Shown piece after piece: positions 41,432 to 51,384 of a DNA stretch of 64,000 nt (position 1 is the stretch's first letter; each line of letters starts with the position of its first letter). Position numbers and translations under genes: made by a program. The notes under the pieces were generated by a model. It was not told where the DNA came from, did no database searches, and was given only the letters and a program-made list of their open reading frames with translations. The DNA is from Streptomyces lanatus (GTDB lineage Bacteria; Actinomycetota; Actinomycetes; Streptomycetales; Streptomycetaceae), in assembly GCF_014655715.1 (NCBI RefSeq), contig NZ_BNBM01000001.1:1056742-1120741 (forward strand). Reading direction: 5' to 3'.

Positions 41432-42223
41432 ATGTTCTGGGTGCTTCTTCTGCTGCTGGCCTGGGCCGTCGCCGGCACGGCGTGCACGCGGCTGTGCCTG
41501 GCCGCCGTGCAAACCGCGGCCATGGAAAGGAAAGAGGCGACCACGGCCCGGGACCACGATCTGACGCTGTACGAGGCCGCGTTCCTGTCCGGCGGCCCCC
41601 GCCGGGTCGCCGATCTGACCCTCGTCTCCATGGCCCGGCAGCAGCGGCTGCTGCTCGCGCACACCGGCTGGGCGACGGTCGTCGATCCGCGCGGCCGGGA
41701 CGAGATGGAGCGCTCGGTGATAGGGGCCATCGGGCCGGAGGGCCAGTCCCGGATCGAGCCGGTGCGGGACGCCGCGGCCGCCGCCGAGGCCGTGGGCAGC
41801 CTCGCCGACCGGCTGGTCAGCGCGGGGCTCGCGGTGCCCGACGCGGCGCGTGACGGCATCGGTTCCGCGATCCGCCAGGTGCGGCTCGCCGCGGCGGTCG
41901 TCCTGGCGCTCGGCGCCGTCGCGCTGCTGGCGCCCGCCCAGTCGGACATGCCGGCCCATCTGGTCGCCCTCTGGTTCGCGCTGCCCTTCGTCCTCACCCT
42001 GAGCTGTCTGGCCATCGCCCGCGTCGAGATCCACCCGTACGCGCAGTGGGCCTCCCCGGCCGGGCAGCGGCTGCTGAGCGGCCTGATCCGGCGCTCCGGG
42101 GGCGGGGACGACCGTACGTATCTGACCTTCGTCGCCGTACGGGGCGTGCGAGCGGTCGGCGAACCGGAACTGCGTGCGGCCTTCGCACATCGCGCGCACG
42201 GGGCGTCGCACTGGCCCGACTGA
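41432..42223 (+). CDS. TIGR04222-type membrane protein
   Basis: A 263-residue protein. It opens with a hydrophobic helix (FWVLLLLLAWAVAGTACTRLCLA), then a soluble part with LTLYEAAFLSGGPRRVADLTLVSM, which is the TIGR04222 hallmark. Two further helices lie at about 155-190 (LAAAVVLALGAVALLAPA and LVALWFALPFVLTLSCLAI). Other members often end in a Gly/Cys-rich tail and sit beside DUF692 genes. This one ends RAHGASHWPD without Cys, so any role as an MNIO substrate is doubtful. Function unknown. Confidence 0.78.
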   Translation: MFWVLLLLLAWAVAGTACTRLCLAAVQTAAMERKEATTARDHDLTLYEAAFLSGGPRRVADLTLVSMARQQRLLLAHTGWATVVDPRGRDEMERSVIGAIGPEGQSRIEPVRDAAAAAEAVGSLADRLVSAGLAVPDAARDGIGSAIRQVRLAAAVVLALGAVALLAPAQSDMPAHLVALWFALPFVLTLSCLAIARVEIHPYAQWASPAGQRLLSGLIRRSGGGDDRTYLTFVAVRGVRAVGEPELRAAFAHRAHGASHWPD

Positions 42224-42364
42224 CGCGGCTCCGGGGCGGGCCGGGTCGCGGAGTTGGTGACGCATAGGGGGCAATGCGGCAACTTCGGCGAGGCGGTGCT
42301 TGCCTTCATCAACAGACGAACGAAATATCCCTTTTGTTGCTGCCGTGCACCGAAGGGATACCCG

Positions 42365-44011
42365 ATGAGAGCTGCCGCCCTCTACTCGGCCGCGGGGGCC
42401 ATGCTCCTGTCCGCCCTCTCCCTGGCCCCGGCCGGCCACGCCGGTGCCGCACCGGCCGCCGACGAACAGCGCGGCACGGCGGTGGCCGCCGCGCGCGCCA
42501 GGGCCGCCGGCATCGACTTCGACCGGTGCCCCAAGGACCAGGGGCTGCCGGGCCATGTGCGGTGCGGCACGGTGTCCGTCCCGCTGGACTACGCGCGGCC
42601 CGACGGCAAGCAGATCCGGCTCCTGGTCAGCCGGGCGCCGGCCACGCACAAGGACCCGCACAACAGCAAGCACCGGGTGCCCGGCAAGGGCCCGCTGGTC
42701 TACAACCCGGGCGGACCGGGCGCGTCCGGCCTTCAGTTCCCGCTGATCGGGGTCCTCCCGGCGTGGAAGCGGCTGGCCGCGGCCTACGACCTGGTGGGCT
42801 ACGCCCCGCGCGGGGTGGGGCCGTCCGCCCGGCTGTCCTGCCAGGACCCCAAGCACTACCTCAAGGGGCCCGCGCAGGCACCGACGTACCCCTCGGAGTC
42901 GTACAAGAAGGAGCGCGTCGCCCGCGCCAAGGCCTACGCACGCGGCTGCGCCGAGCGCGCCGGGAGCGCCCTGCAGTACTACAACTCCCTCAACAACGCC
43001 CGTGACCTGGACGTCCTGCGGGCCGCGCTGGGCCAGTCGAAGCTGACGTTCATGGGCGCGTCGTACGGCACCTACTTCGGGGCGCTGTACGCGCACCTGT
43101 TCCCGTCGCATGTACGGCGGATGGTGTTCGACTCGGCGGTGAACCCGGACCCCAAGCAGATCTGGTACCACAACAACCTGGCCCAGTCGGCCGCGTTCGA
43201 GGGGCGCTGGGCGGACTTCCGGGAGTGGGTCGCCGAGCACGACGACGTGTACGGGCTCGGCATCACGGCCGCCGAGGTGCTGGACAACTACGACGAGGTG
43301 CGCACCCGGCTGGCCTCGGAGCCGGCGGGCGGGAAGATCGGGCCGGGGCAGCTGCAGGAGGCGTTCCTGCAGGCCGGTTACTACGACGACTACTGGCCCT
43401 CGCGGGCGCACGCGCTGTCGGCGTATCTGAAGGGCGACACGAAGCCGCTGGTCGAGCTGGCCTCGCCGGCGACGGAGGCGGCGGCCGAGGAGGAGAACAC
43501 GAACGCGGTCTACACGGCCGTGGAGTGCAACGACGCGCCCTGGCCGACGGACTGGGCGGTCTGGGACCGGGACAACACCCGGCTCGCGCGCGTGGCGCCG
43601 TTCGAGACCTGGGACAACGCCTGGATGAATCTGCCGTGCGCCTTCTGGCAGGCGCCCAGGCAGCAGCCGCTGGATGTGCGGACCGGGCCGGGTGAGCTGC
43701 CGCCGACGCTGATCCTGGCCGCCGAGCGGGACGCCGCCACCCCCTACGACGGGGCGCTGGAGATGCACCGGCGGCTCGCGGGCTCGGTACTGGTGACCGA
43801 GCGGGACGCCGGGACGCACGGCATCGCGTACGGGCCGAACAAGTGCGTGAACGGCTACGTCGACGCGTATCTGCTGGAGGGCCGTCTGCCGACGCGGCAC
43901 GCGTCGTGCGAGGGGCACCCCGAGCCGAAGCCGCAGCGGGCGGGCGAGCGCAAGACGAAGAAGTCGGCCGCGCAGCACAAGGACCGGCACGAGACCGCGG
44001 CCCGTCCATAG
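42365..44011 (+). CDS. Secreted alpha/beta hydrolase, tripeptidyl-aminopeptidase-like
   Basis: A 548-residue secreted serine hydrolase of the Streptomyces Tap/SlpD/SlpE family (peptidase S33). An N-terminal signal (LYSAAGAMLLSALSLAPAGHAGA) precedes the mature enzyme. The oxyanion loop is VYNPGGPGASG, the nucleophile Ser lies in FMGASYGTYFGALYAH, the acid in AAERDAATPYDGALEMH and the His in AGTHGIAYG. Related enzymes remove tripeptides from the N-termini of extracellular proteins. The C-terminus is Lys/His/Glu rich. It ends at a strong bidirectional terminator shared with hemQ. Confidence 0.9.
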   Translation: MRAAALYSAAGAMLLSALSLAPAGHAGAAPAADEQRGTAVAAARARAAGIDFDRCPKDQGLPGHVRCGTVSVPLDYARPDGKQIRLLVSRAPATHKDPHNSKHRVPGKGPLVYNPGGPGASGLQFPLIGVLPAWKRLAAAYDLVGYAPRGVGPSARLSCQDPKHYLKGPAQAPTYPSESYKKERVARAKAYARGCAERAGSALQYYNSLNNARDLDVLRAALGQSKLTFMGASYGTYFGALYAHLFPSHVRRMVFDSAVNPDPKQIWYHNNLAQSAAFEGRWADFREWVAEHDDVYGLGITAAEVLDNYDEVRTRLASEPAGGKIGPGQLQEAFLQAGYYDDYWPSRAHALSAYLKGDTKPLVELASPATEAAAEEENTNAVYTAVECNDAPWPTDWAVWDRDNTRLARVAPFETWDNAWMNLPCAFWQAPRQQPLDVRTGPGELPPTLILAAERDAATPYDGALEMHRRLAGSVLVTERDAGTHGIAYGPNKCVNGYVDAYLLEGRLPTRHASCEGHPEPKPQRAGERKTKKSAAQHKDRHETAARP

Positions 44012-44030
44012 CCGTCCGGGCTCACACGGC

Positions 44031-44065
44031 GAAGCCCCGCACCCCGTCGAGGGGTGCGGGGCTTC
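44031..44065. terminator. Bidirectional terminator between convergent genes
   Basis: A perfect 15-bp stem (GAAGCCCCGCACCCC and complement) with a 5-nt loop, placed between the stops of the hydrolase (+) and hemQ (-). Confidence 0.85.
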
Positions 44066-44078
44066 GTCGTACGTCGGT

Positions 44079-44810
44079 CTAGGCGAGCCCGGCGACCAGC
44101 TCGGCCACGGACTTGCGGCGGCCGGTGTAGAACGGCACCTCCTCGCGGACGTGCATCCGGGCCTCGGAGGCACGCAGGTGACGCATGAGGTCGACGATGC
44201 GGTACAGCTCGTCGGCCTCGAAGGCGAGGATCCACTCGTAGTCGCCCAGCGAGAACGAGGCGACCGTGTTGGCGCGGACGTCCGGGTAGCCGCGGGCCAT
44301 CTTGCCGTGGTCGGCGAGCATACGGCGGCGGTCCTCGTCGGGCAGCAGGTACCAGTCGTAGGAGCGCACGAAGGGGTAGACGCTGACGTAGTTGCGCGGC
44401 GTCTCGTCGGCGAGGAACGCCGGGATGTGCGAGCGGTTGAACTCGGCGGGGCGGTGCAGCGCCATGTTCGACCAGACGGGCTCAAGGGCCCGGCCCAGCT
44501 TGGTGCGGCGGAAGAGGTTGTACGCCTCCTGGAGCTGGTCGGCGGTCTCGGCGTGCCACCAGATCATGAGGTCGGCGTCGGCGCGCAGGCCTGACACGTC
44601 GTAGGTGCCGCGGATCGTCACGTCCTTGGCGGCGAGCTGGTCGAAGAGCTCCTGGACCTCGTCGGCGTAGCCCGCGCGGTCCTCGGGGAGCACGTCCTTC
44701 AGCTTGAAGACGGACCAGAGGGTGTAGCGGATGACCTCGTTGAGGTCCTTGGCCAGCTTGCCCTTGTTCGGGATCCGACCGGGCTCGGTGGTGGGGGCGT
44801 CGTCACTCAT
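44079..44810 (-). CDS. hemQ: Coproheme decarboxylase
   Basis: A 243-residue member of the chlorite-dismutase-like family, the actinobacterial HemQ type. It converts iron-coproporphyrin III to haem b with peroxide in the cytosol. Typical segments are [40 protein letters not shown] (holding the catalytic Tyr) and [17 protein letters not shown]. The Arg expected in true chlorite dismutases is not apparent. It starts 4 bp after the hemY stop on the same strand, so the two last steps of the coproporphyrin pathway are co-transcribed. Confidence 0.95.
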   Translation of the reverse strand: MSDDAPTTEPGRIPNKGKLAKDLNEVIRYTLWSVFKLKDVLPEDRAGYADEVQELFDQLAAKDVTIRGTYDVSGLRADADLMIWWHAETADQLQEAYNLFRRTKLGRALEPVWSNMALHRPAEFNRSHIPAFLADETPRNYVSVYPFVRSYDWYLLPDEDRRRMLADHGKMARGYPDVRANTVASFSLGDYEWILAFEADELYRIVDLMRHLRASEARMHVREEVPFYTGRRKSVAELVAGLA

Positions 44811-44814
44811 GTCC

Positions 44815-46275
44815 CTATTCTCCTGCTCCTCCGTGGAGACTCTGCACCGGGTTGGCGGTGAGGTCCTGCACACCGCTCAGGTCTCCGTCCAGCTGGTCCA
44901 CGGCGGCGTACGCGCTCGCGATGCACGCCGGGATGCCCACGCCGTCGTACTGCGCGCCGCACACGGCGAGGCCCGGCACCTTGGCGATGTGCTCGCGGAC
45001 GCGGGCCACGCGCGCGTGGTGGCCGACCGGGTACTGGGGCAGACCGTCGGTCCAGCGGGTGACGCGGGTCCGGACGGGGGTGGCGTCGAGGCCGGTGGCC
45101 TGCTTCAGGTCGCGGCGTGAGACGTCGACGAGGTGGGCGTCGTCGCGGCCCAGGATGTCCGTCTCGCCGTACCGTCCGACGGAGGTGCGCAGGACCAGCG
45201 TGTCCGGGTCCTCGTCGGCGATCCAGCCCCACTTCTGGGAGGCGAACGTCGATGCCTTGATGGTGCGCCCGTCGACCGGCGGCACCAGGAAGCCGCTGCC
45301 CGCCGGGAGGGCGGTGTCGGCGCGGCGGTAGGCGAGGGTGATCAGCGCCATGGAGGCGTACTCGACGGCGGCCAGTTCGGCGGCGGCCCCGGGCGCCTCG
45401 GCGCGCAGCAGGGCGGCGGCGGCCGGGGCGGGTACGGCGACGACGACCGCGTCGGCCCGCAGCACCCGGTCACCGGCGACGACGCGCCAGCCGCCGGAGG
45501 CCTCGCGGCGCAGCTCCGTCACGGGCGCCCCGGTGACGATCTCGCCGCCCCGCGCGCGCACCGACTCCGCGACGGCGAGCGGGAGTTGGCCCACGCCGCC
45601 CTCGATGCCCATGAACACCGGGCCGGTCTGCTGGTTGGCGGCGGCCTTGGCCTGGATCTCGCGGACGGCCTCGGTGAGCGAGTCATGGGTCAGCGCGGCC
45701 TGGTAGAGCTGCGGGACGGCCGAGCGCATCGAGATGCGGTACGCGTCGCCCGCGTAGACCCCGCCCAACAGGGGCTCGACCAGCCGGTCCACGACCTCGC
45801 GGCCCAGCCGCGCCGCGACATACTCGCCGACCGCGACATCGTCCCCGACCTCGGTGCGCGGCAGGTCGGCGTCGCGCTCGATACGGGCCAGCCCTTCCTC
45901 GGACAGCACCCCGGCCAGGGCGGCGGCGGTGCCGGGGACGCCCATGACATGGCCCTTGGGCATCGGGCACAGGGCACCCCGGGTCCAGATCGAGGCGGTC
46001 GCGGTGGCAGGCGGCTGGAGGCGCCCCGCGAGGCCGACCTCGCGGGCGAGGGCGACGGCCTCCGGGCGGCGGGCCAGCATCGACTCGGCGCCGAGGTCCA
46101 CGCGCACCCCCGCGATCTCGCCGGGCAGCAGCTTGCCGCCGACCCGATCGGACGCCTCCAGCACCGTCACGCGTCTGCCACCGGCCAGCACCCGGTGGGC
46201 CGCCGCCAGTCCGGCGATCCCGCCGCCGATGACGACGACCTGGCCCGCTTCCGTACGAGTCTGTGCTTCGCGCAT
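44815..46275 (-). CDS. hemY: Coproporphyrinogen/protoporphyrinogen oxidase, HemY/CgoX type
   Basis: A 486-residue FAD enzyme that oxidises porphyrinogen to porphyrin with oxygen. The FAD loop is [17 protein letters not shown] near the N-terminus, followed by [31 protein letters not shown] and the C-terminal FAD-contact segment [23 protein letters not shown] are family marks. With hemQ next to it, the substrate is most likely coproporphyrinogen III. The ATG at 46275 is preferred since GAGAGG lies 8 nt upstream; a GTG at 46281 is too close to it. Confidence 0.95.
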   Translation of the reverse strand: MREAQTRTEAGQVVVIGGGIAGLAAAHRVLAGGRRVTVLEASDRVGGKLLPGEIAGVRVDLGAESMLARRPEAVALAREVGLAGRLQPPATATASIWTRGALCPMPKGHVMGVPGTAAALAGVLSEEGLARIERDADLPRTEVGDDVAVGEYVAARLGREVVDRLVEPLLGGVYAGDAYRISMRSAVPQLYQAALTHDSLTEAVREIQAKAAANQQTGPVFMGIEGGVGQLPLAVAESVRARGGEIVTGAPVTELRREASGGWRVVAGDRVLRADAVVVAVPAPAAAALLRAEAPGAAAELAAVEYASMALITLAYRRADTALPAGSGFLVPPVDGRTIKASTFASQKWGWIADEDPDTLVLRTSVGRYGETDILGRDDAHLVDVSRRDLKQATGLDATPVRTRVTRWTDGLPQYPVGHHARVARVREHIAKVPGLAVCGAQYDGVGIPACIASAYAAVDQLDGDLSGVQDLTANPVQSLHGGAGE

Positions 46276-46436
46276 ATCCACAGCCTCTCAGACCCCACTG
46301 ACAACCGACCGCGGCCCCGGTGTCCGGCACGAGTCCCGACCGTGACCGCATCGGGACCGTTTCCCGCCAACGTTCCGCCGGACCCCGGCGTCGAAGTGAC
46401 ATCAGTCGTCACGACGACCCTCGGGGGTACGCCCAC

Positions 46437-47441
46437 ATGCGCACACGACGTTCCGCACGATCCGCCCGACCAGTCCAGGCCCTGGCCGGCCTCCTGCTGG
46501 CCACCGCCCTCGCGCTCACCGGCTGCAGCGGCACGGACGACTCGGGCGGCAGCAGCAGCGGCGCCGCCGCCAAGGACGAGGCCGCGCTGACGGCGCCCTC
46601 GGGGGCAGCGCAGCAGGAGGGCGCCTCGGGCAGCGACTCCTCCGCTGGACGGGCCACCACGCCGCCCAAGGTCACCGCGAGCCGCATCATCCGCACCGCC
46701 TCACTGACCGTGCAGGTCAAGGACGTACCGAAGGCCTTCGACGAGGCCCGTACGACCACCGAGAACGCGGGCGGCTACGTCGGCAACGAGACCACCACCC
46801 GGGACGCGGAGGGCCGTGAGCGCACCCGCGTGGTCCTGCGCGTGCCCGTCGACAGATACGCCGAGGTCCTCGCCGACCTGGAGGGCGCGGGCAAGCTGCT
46901 CGACCGCAGCGCGAAGGCGCAGGACGTCACCGACCAGGTAGTCGACGTCGAGAGCCGCATCAAGTCGCAGCGGGCCAGCGTGGCCCGGATCCGCGAGCTG
47001 ATGGACCGGGCGACGAAGCTCAGCGACGTCGTCACGCTGGAGGGCGAGCTGAGCACCCGCCAGGCCGACCTGGAGGCACTGCTGGCGCAGCAGGCGTCCC
47101 TGAAGGACCGCACCAGCCTCGCCACCATCACCCTCTCCCTCTCCGAGACACCGGTGAAGAAGGCCGTGGAGGACGACGACCCCGGTTTCCTGGACGCGCT
47201 CTCGGGTGGCTGGAACGCGTTCGTGACGATGCTGCGCTGGCTCGCCGTGGCGTTGGGCGCGGTGCTGCCGTTCGCGGCGGTGGCGGCGCTGCTCGTGCTG
47301 CTGTGGCTGAAGGTGCTGCGGCCCCGGCTGCCGCGCCGCCCGGCGCCCGCGCCCGCGGCCGGCGCACTGGGCCCGATGCCGATGGCGCGCCCCGCACCGC
47401 GTCCCGCGCGTGCGGCCGATGAGGAGGGCGAGCAGGAGTGA
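46437..47441 (+). CDS. DUF4349 lipoprotein with C-terminal membrane helix
   Basis: A 334-residue envelope protein. The signal ends with the lipobox ALTGC (about Cys27), followed by a Ser/Gly/Ala-rich linker. The DUF4349 domain begins at ASRIIRTASLTVQVKD and has a long coiled coil (DVESRIKSQRASVARIRELMDRATKLSDV through LSTRQADLEALLAQQ). A single membrane helix (LAVALGAVLPFAAVAALLVLLWL) is followed by a short basic Pro-rich cytoplasmic tail. Double anchoring by lipid and helix is unusual but common in this family. Function unknown. Confidence 0.85.
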   Translation: MRTRRSARSARPVQALAGLLLATALALTGCSGTDDSGGSSSGAAAKDEAALTAPSGAAQQEGASGSDSSAGRATTPPKVTASRIIRTASLTVQVKDVPKAFDEARTTTENAGGYVGNETTTRDAEGRERTRVVLRVPVDRYAEVLADLEGAGKLLDRSAKAQDVTDQVVDVESRIKSQRASVARIRELMDRATKLSDVVTLEGELSTRQADLEALLAQQASLKDRTSLATITLSLSETPVKKAVEDDDPGFLDALSGGWNAFVTMLRWLAVALGAVLPFAAVAALLVLLWLKVLRPRLPRRPAPAPAAGALGPMPMARPAPRPARAADEEGEQE

Positions 47442-47468
47442 AATGCCCGGCACCCTTAGCGTGTTCGC

Positions 47469-48878
47469 ATGAGCATGAGCGCTGCGAGGGGTGTGCCGGG
47501 GAAGCGGGAACGACTGGTCGTGATCGGGGGCGACGCCGCGGGGATGTCCGCGGCGTCGCAGGCCCGGCGGCTCAAGGGGCCGGACGAACTGGAGATCGTG
47601 GCCTTCGAGCGCGGCCACTTCACCTCCTTCTCCGCCTGCGGCATCCCGTACTGGGTGGGCGGCGACGTCCCCGAACGGGACCAGTTGATCGCCCGTACGG
47701 CGGAGGAGCACCGCGCGCGGGACATCGATCTGCGCATGCGGACCGAGGTCGTGGAGATCGACGTGGCCGGCGGGCGGGTACGCGCGCGTGACGTCGATTC
47801 GGGCGCCGAGTCCTGGACGTCGTACGACAAGCTCGTGATCGCGACCGGCGCCCGTCCGATCCGCCCCGACATGCCGGGCGTCGACGCGCCCGGCGTGCAC
47901 GGTGTGCAGACCCTGGACGACGGCCAGGCCCTGCTCGACACGCTGGCACACACGCGTGGCCGTCGCGCGGTCGTGGTCGGCGCCGGTTACATCGGCGTGG
48001 AGATGGCCGAGGCGCTCATCAACCGCGGCTACGAGGTGACGGTCGTCAACCGTGGCAGCGAACCCATGTCCACCCTCGACCCGGACATGGGCCGCCTGGT
48101 GCACGAGGCCATGGAGGGCCTGGGCATCACCATGGTCGACGACGCCGAGGTCACCAAGATCCTCACCGGCGGGGACGGCCGGGTCCGCGCAGTCGCCACC
48201 GAGGACGCCGAGTACCCGGCCGACGTGGTGGTCCTCGGCATCGGAGTCCACCCGGAAACGGCCCTAGCGCGAGCGGCCGGCCTCCCCCTCGGCGAGCACG
48301 GCGGCCTGCTCACCGACCTCGCCATGCGGGTCCGCGGCCACGAGAACATCTGGGCGGGCGGCGACTGCGTCGAGGTCCTCGACCTGGTCTCCGGCAGCGA
48401 ACGCCACGTCCCGCTCGGCACCCACGCCAACAAACACGGCCAGATCATCGGCACGAACGCCGCCGGCGGCTACGCCACGTTCCCCGGTGTCGTCGGCACC
48501 GCCGTGTCCAAGGTCTGCGACCTGGAGATCGCCCGCACGGGCCTGCGCGAGAAGGACGCCCGCCGGGCGGGCCTCCAGTACGTGACAGCCACCATCGAGT
48601 CCACGAGCCGCGCGGGCTACTACCCGGGCGCCGAGACGATGACGGTCAAACTCCTCGCGGAACGCCGCACCGGCAGACTGCTGGGCGCACAGATCGTGGG
48701 CAGGGAAGGCGCGGGGAAGCGGGTGGACGTCGCGGCGGTGGCGTTGACGGCAGGGATGACGGTGGAACAGATGACGTCCCTGGACCTGGGATACGCGCCC
48801 CCGTTCTCACCGGTTTGGGATCCGGTGCTGGTGGCGGCCCGCAAGGCGACGAAGGCAGTGATGTCCGCCACCTCATAA
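47469..48878 (+). CDS. FAD/NAD(P) oxidoreductase, CoA-disulfide-reductase-like
   Basis: A 469-residue flavoprotein of the pyridine nucleotide-disulfide oxidoreductase family. The FAD loop is VVIGGDAAGMSAASQARRL, the single active-site Cys is in FTSFSACGIPYWVGG (about residue 58), as in CoA-disulfide reductase and NADH oxidase. The NAD loop is AVVVGAGYIGVEMAEALI, and the second FAD site is NIWAGGDCVEV. The C-terminal dimerisation domain is normal. No rhodanese domain is fused. It reduces CoA disulfide, persulfide or oxygen; which one cannot be told. Confidence 0.9.
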   Translation: MSMSAARGVPGKRERLVVIGGDAAGMSAASQARRLKGPDELEIVAFERGHFTSFSACGIPYWVGGDVPERDQLIARTAEEHRARDIDLRMRTEVVEIDVAGGRVRARDVDSGAESWTSYDKLVIATGARPIRPDMPGVDAPGVHGVQTLDDGQALLDTLAHTRGRRAVVVGAGYIGVEMAEALINRGYEVTVVNRGSEPMSTLDPDMGRLVHEAMEGLGITMVDDAEVTKILTGGDGRVRAVATEDAEYPADVVVLGIGVHPETALARAAGLPLGEHGGLLTDLAMRVRGHENIWAGGDCVEVLDLVSGSERHVPLGTHANKHGQIIGTNAAGGYATFPGVVGTAVSKVCDLEIARTGLREKDARRAGLQYVTATIESTSRAGYYPGAETMTVKLLAERRTGRLLGAQIVGREGAGKRVDVAAVALTAGMTVEQMTSLDLGYAPPFSPVWDPVLVAARKATKAVMSATS

Positions 48879-48900
48879 CAGGCAGCGGGAGAACGCCGTA

Positions 48901-48946
48901 AGGGGCGCGGAGAACTGCGCGACCCGCCACAATGAGCCCGCACCCG
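48901..48946 (+). repeat. Dispersed 46-bp GC-rich element, intergenic copy
   Basis: It starts AGGGGCGCGGAGAACTGCGC and matches the element at 9563-9608 at 40 of 46 positions by hand count. This copy lies between the flavoprotein and the convergent small gene, the usual location of this repeat type. Confidence 0.65.
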
Positions 48947-48972
48947 CCAAATCACCCACACCCCTACGGCGA

Positions 48973-49302
48973 CTAGGCGGATCCATTGATCCTCTCAATG
49001 GCCTGCCGAGCCTGCTCACCCGGCGGCCGAGAAGGCAACGAAGACACAGACGCACTGGTCGGCATGGCGGCAGCAGCAGGCTGTTCCCCCGCAGGCTTCG
49101 CATGAGAAGCAGCCCGCGCTGACCGCAACCGATGACTAACCGCCTCATCCAGCGTCACCGGCCGCTGCATCTGCGAAGCAAGCCGCCCGGCCTCCTGGCC
49201 GAGCCTCGCGACGTCTTCCCACGGCAGCCGCACCACCACGGAAATCTCGGCCTCACCATCCGGCAACGCGTGGATCGCGGGAGGTGTAACCCGGTCGTTC
49301 AT
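48973..49302 (-). CDS. Small hypothetical protein
   Basis: A 109-residue cytosolic protein that I cannot assign. The N-terminal half is ordered (EISVVVRLPWEDVARLGQEAGRLASQM...TLDEAVSHRLRSARAA), plausibly a short helical domain; the rest is Ala/Pro/Ser rich and probably disordered. GAGGAA lies before the ATG. Proteins of this kind recur in Streptomyces, but I recall no function. It is divergent from the rhomboid gene. Confidence 0.65.
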   Translation of the reverse strand: MNDRVTPPAIHALPDGEAEISVVVRLPWEDVARLGQEAGRLASQMQRPVTLDEAVSHRLRSARAASHAKPAGEQPAAAAMPTSASVSSLPSRPPGEQARQAIERINGSA

Positions 49303-49393
49303 CGCTGTTCCTCACGTAGGTTGCCGAGACATACGCACGCCGCCACACTCGCGTTCACCGATTCGCCGGACGTATCCCGGGCAGAAAACCCTC

Positions 49394-50218
49394 GTGGTCA
49401 TCCCCGTCCATGACGTGAACCCGGTGCGCCGCACCCCTTGGGTGACATACGCGCTGATCGCCGCGAACGTCCTCGTCTTCCTGTCCACGCCCGGCATAGC
49501 CGGCTCCGTGGCCGGTGAGAGCCAGCTGGCCCAGCTGTGCCATCTGCACGCGTTCCTGGACCACTACGCGGCGGTGCCGCGGGAGTTGATCCACGACCAG
49601 CTGCCGGGGGTGGTCCCCACGGGCGAGGTCGCCGTGGGCCCGAACGGCCCCGGCTGTGTGATCGGCCGGCCGGACTACGACAAGTCCCCGGCGCTGTCGG
49701 TCTTCACCGCGATGTTCCTGCACGGCAGCTGGCTGCACCTGCTGGGCAACATGCTCTTCCTGCTGATCTTCGGCAACAACATCGAGGACCGCATGGGACA
49801 TGTGCGGTACTTCGTCTTCTACGTCGTCTGCGGCTACGCGGCGTCCTACGGCTTCGCGTTCCTCAACGACGAGTCGGCCGATCCCCTGATCGGCGCGTCC
49901 GGCGCCATCGCGGGCGTCCTGGGCGCCTATCTGGTGCTGTATCCGAGGGCCAGGGTGTGGGTCCTGGTGCCGTTCCTGATCTTCCTGCCGCTGCGGCTGC
50001 CGGCCTGGCTGGTGCTCGGCTTCTGGTTCGTGCTGCAGGCCGTGTACTCGTCCGGCGAGGGCGTCTCCGAGGCGGGCACGGTGGCGTACGCGGCGCACAT
50101 CGTGGGCTTCCTCGCGGGCATGCTGCTCGCCTGGCCGCTCAAACCGGGGACACCGCCGCCTCCGGAGCCGCGGGGCCTGCTGTTCGGCAGGCGGGCGCGG
50201 CCCCGGCACACATGGTGA
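49394..50218 (+). CDS. Rhomboid-family intramembrane serine protease
   Basis: A 274-residue membrane protein with six or seven helices. The catalytic Ser is in LIGASGAIAGVLGAYL (GASG motif) and the His in AYAAHIVGFLAGMLLAW. The oxyanion-side FLHGSWLHLLGNMLFLLIFG is also conserved. A sizeable loop (about 37-90) between helix 1 and 2 holds extracytoplasmic residues with two Cys. It cleaves membrane proteins within helices; substrates are unknown. The GTG start lacks a strong ribosome site. Its stop is 7 bp from the convergent hemE stop. Confidence 0.92.
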   Translation: MVIPVHDVNPVRRTPWVTYALIAANVLVFLSTPGIAGSVAGESQLAQLCHLHAFLDHYAAVPRELIHDQLPGVVPTGEVAVGPNGPGCVIGRPDYDKSPALSVFTAMFLHGSWLHLLGNMLFLLIFGNNIEDRMGHVRYFVFYVVCGYAASYGFAFLNDESADPLIGASGAIAGVLGAYLVLYPRARVWVLVPFLIFLPLRLPAWLVLGFWFVLQAVYSSGEGVSEAGTVAYAAHIVGFLAGMLLAWPLKPGTPPPPEPRGLLFGRRARPRHTW

Positions 50219-50224
50219 GCGCCG

Positions 50225-51280
50225 CTAGCGAGCCGTCTGCGTGTGGACGTACTCGACGAGCCGGGTGAGGGCGTCCGGGTCGGTGGACGGCATCACGCCG
50301 TGCCCGAGGTTGAAGACATGGCCCTCAAGGCCTGCCGCGGCGTCCAGCACCTCACGCGTCTTCGCCTCGACGGCTTCCGGCGTGGCGAACAGGATCGTCG
50401 GGTCGAGGTTGCCCTGGAGCGCCTTGCCGGGGCCGACGCGGCGGGCGGCCTCGTCGAGGGGGACGCGCCAGTCGACGCCGACGACGTCCGCGCCGGCCTC
50501 GCCCATGAGCTTCAGCAACTCGCCGGTGCCGACGCCGAAGTGGATGCGCGGGACGCCGTACCCGGCGACCGCGTCGAAGACCTTCGCCGAGGCGGGCATC
50601 ACCGAGCGGCGGTAGTCGGCGGGGGCGAGGGCGCCGGCCCAGGAGTCGAAGAGCTGGACCGCGGAGGCGCCGGCCTCGATCTGCACCTTCAGGAAGGCCG
50701 CGGTGATGTCGGCGAGACGGTCGAGCAGGTCGGCCCAGAGCTCCGGGTCGCCGTACATCATCGCCTTGGCGTTCTCGTACGTGCGCGACGGACCGCCCTC
50801 GACGAGGTAACTCGCAAGGGTGAAAGGCGCGCCGGCGAAGCCGATGAGGGGGGTCGGGCCGAGCTCGGCGGTGAGCAGGCCGATGGCCTCGGTGACGTAG
50901 GAGACGTCCTCGGGGGTGAGGTCGCGCAGTCGGGCCAGGTCGGCGCGGGTACGGATGGGCTGCTCGACGACCGGGCCGACGCCCGGCTTGATGTCGAGGT
51001 CGATGCCGATGGCCTTGAGCGGTACGACGATGTCGCTGTAGTAGATCGCCGCGTCCACGTCGTGCCTGCGCACCGGCTGCAGGGTGATCTCGGTCACCAG
51101 CTCGGGCCGCGTGCAGGACTCGAGCATCGGGATGCCCTCGCGCACCTTGCGGTACTCCGGCAGGGAGCGCCCGGCCTGCCGCATGAACCACACCGGCGTG
51201 TGCGGCACGGGCTCGCGCCTGCACGCCTTGAGGAAGGCGGAGTCGTACGTGGCTGGCGGCGGCGTCTGGTTGGCACTCAC
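50225..51280 (-). CDS. hemE: Uroporphyrinogen decarboxylase
   Basis: A 351-residue cytosolic enzyme that removes four carboxyl groups from uroporphyrinogen III, giving the coproporphyrinogen used by HemY and HemQ. Signatures are [16 protein letters not shown] (substrate Arg residues), [21 protein letters not shown] (essential Asp), [16 protein letters not shown], and the C-terminal [16 protein letters not shown]. Complete and full length. It is separated from hemY by about 3.9 kb, so haem genes are clustered but not one operon here. Confidence 0.97.
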   Translation of the reverse strand: MSANQTPPPATYDSAFLKACRREPVPHTPVWFMRQAGRSLPEYRKVREGIPMLESCTRPELVTEITLQPVRRHDVDAAIYYSDIVVPLKAIGIDLDIKPGVGPVVEQPIRTRADLARLRDLTPEDVSYVTEAIGLLTAELGPTPLIGFAGAPFTLASYLVEGGPSRTYENAKAMMYGDPELWADLLDRLADITAAFLKVQIEAGASAVQLFDSWAGALAPADYRRSVMPASAKVFDAVAGYGVPRIHFGVGTGELLKLMGEAGADVVGVDWRVPLDEAARRVGPGKALQGNLDPTILFATPEAVEAKTREVLDAAAGLEGHVFNLGHGVMPSTDPDALTRLVEYVHTQTAR

Positions 51281-51384
51281 GGGGCCAAGTCTCGCACGGC
51301 CGCGAAGGCGTGAGCGCAGGGGTCGCCGTGTTGTCCGGGTGTCCCTCCCTGCACGAAGGCCCGGTTCCCCTTAATCTTCCCGGC

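Noticed and set aside
45133..46590. Plus-strand frame opposite hemY
   Set aside because: Shadow of hemY; repetitive Gly/Arg/Asp composition and no start context.
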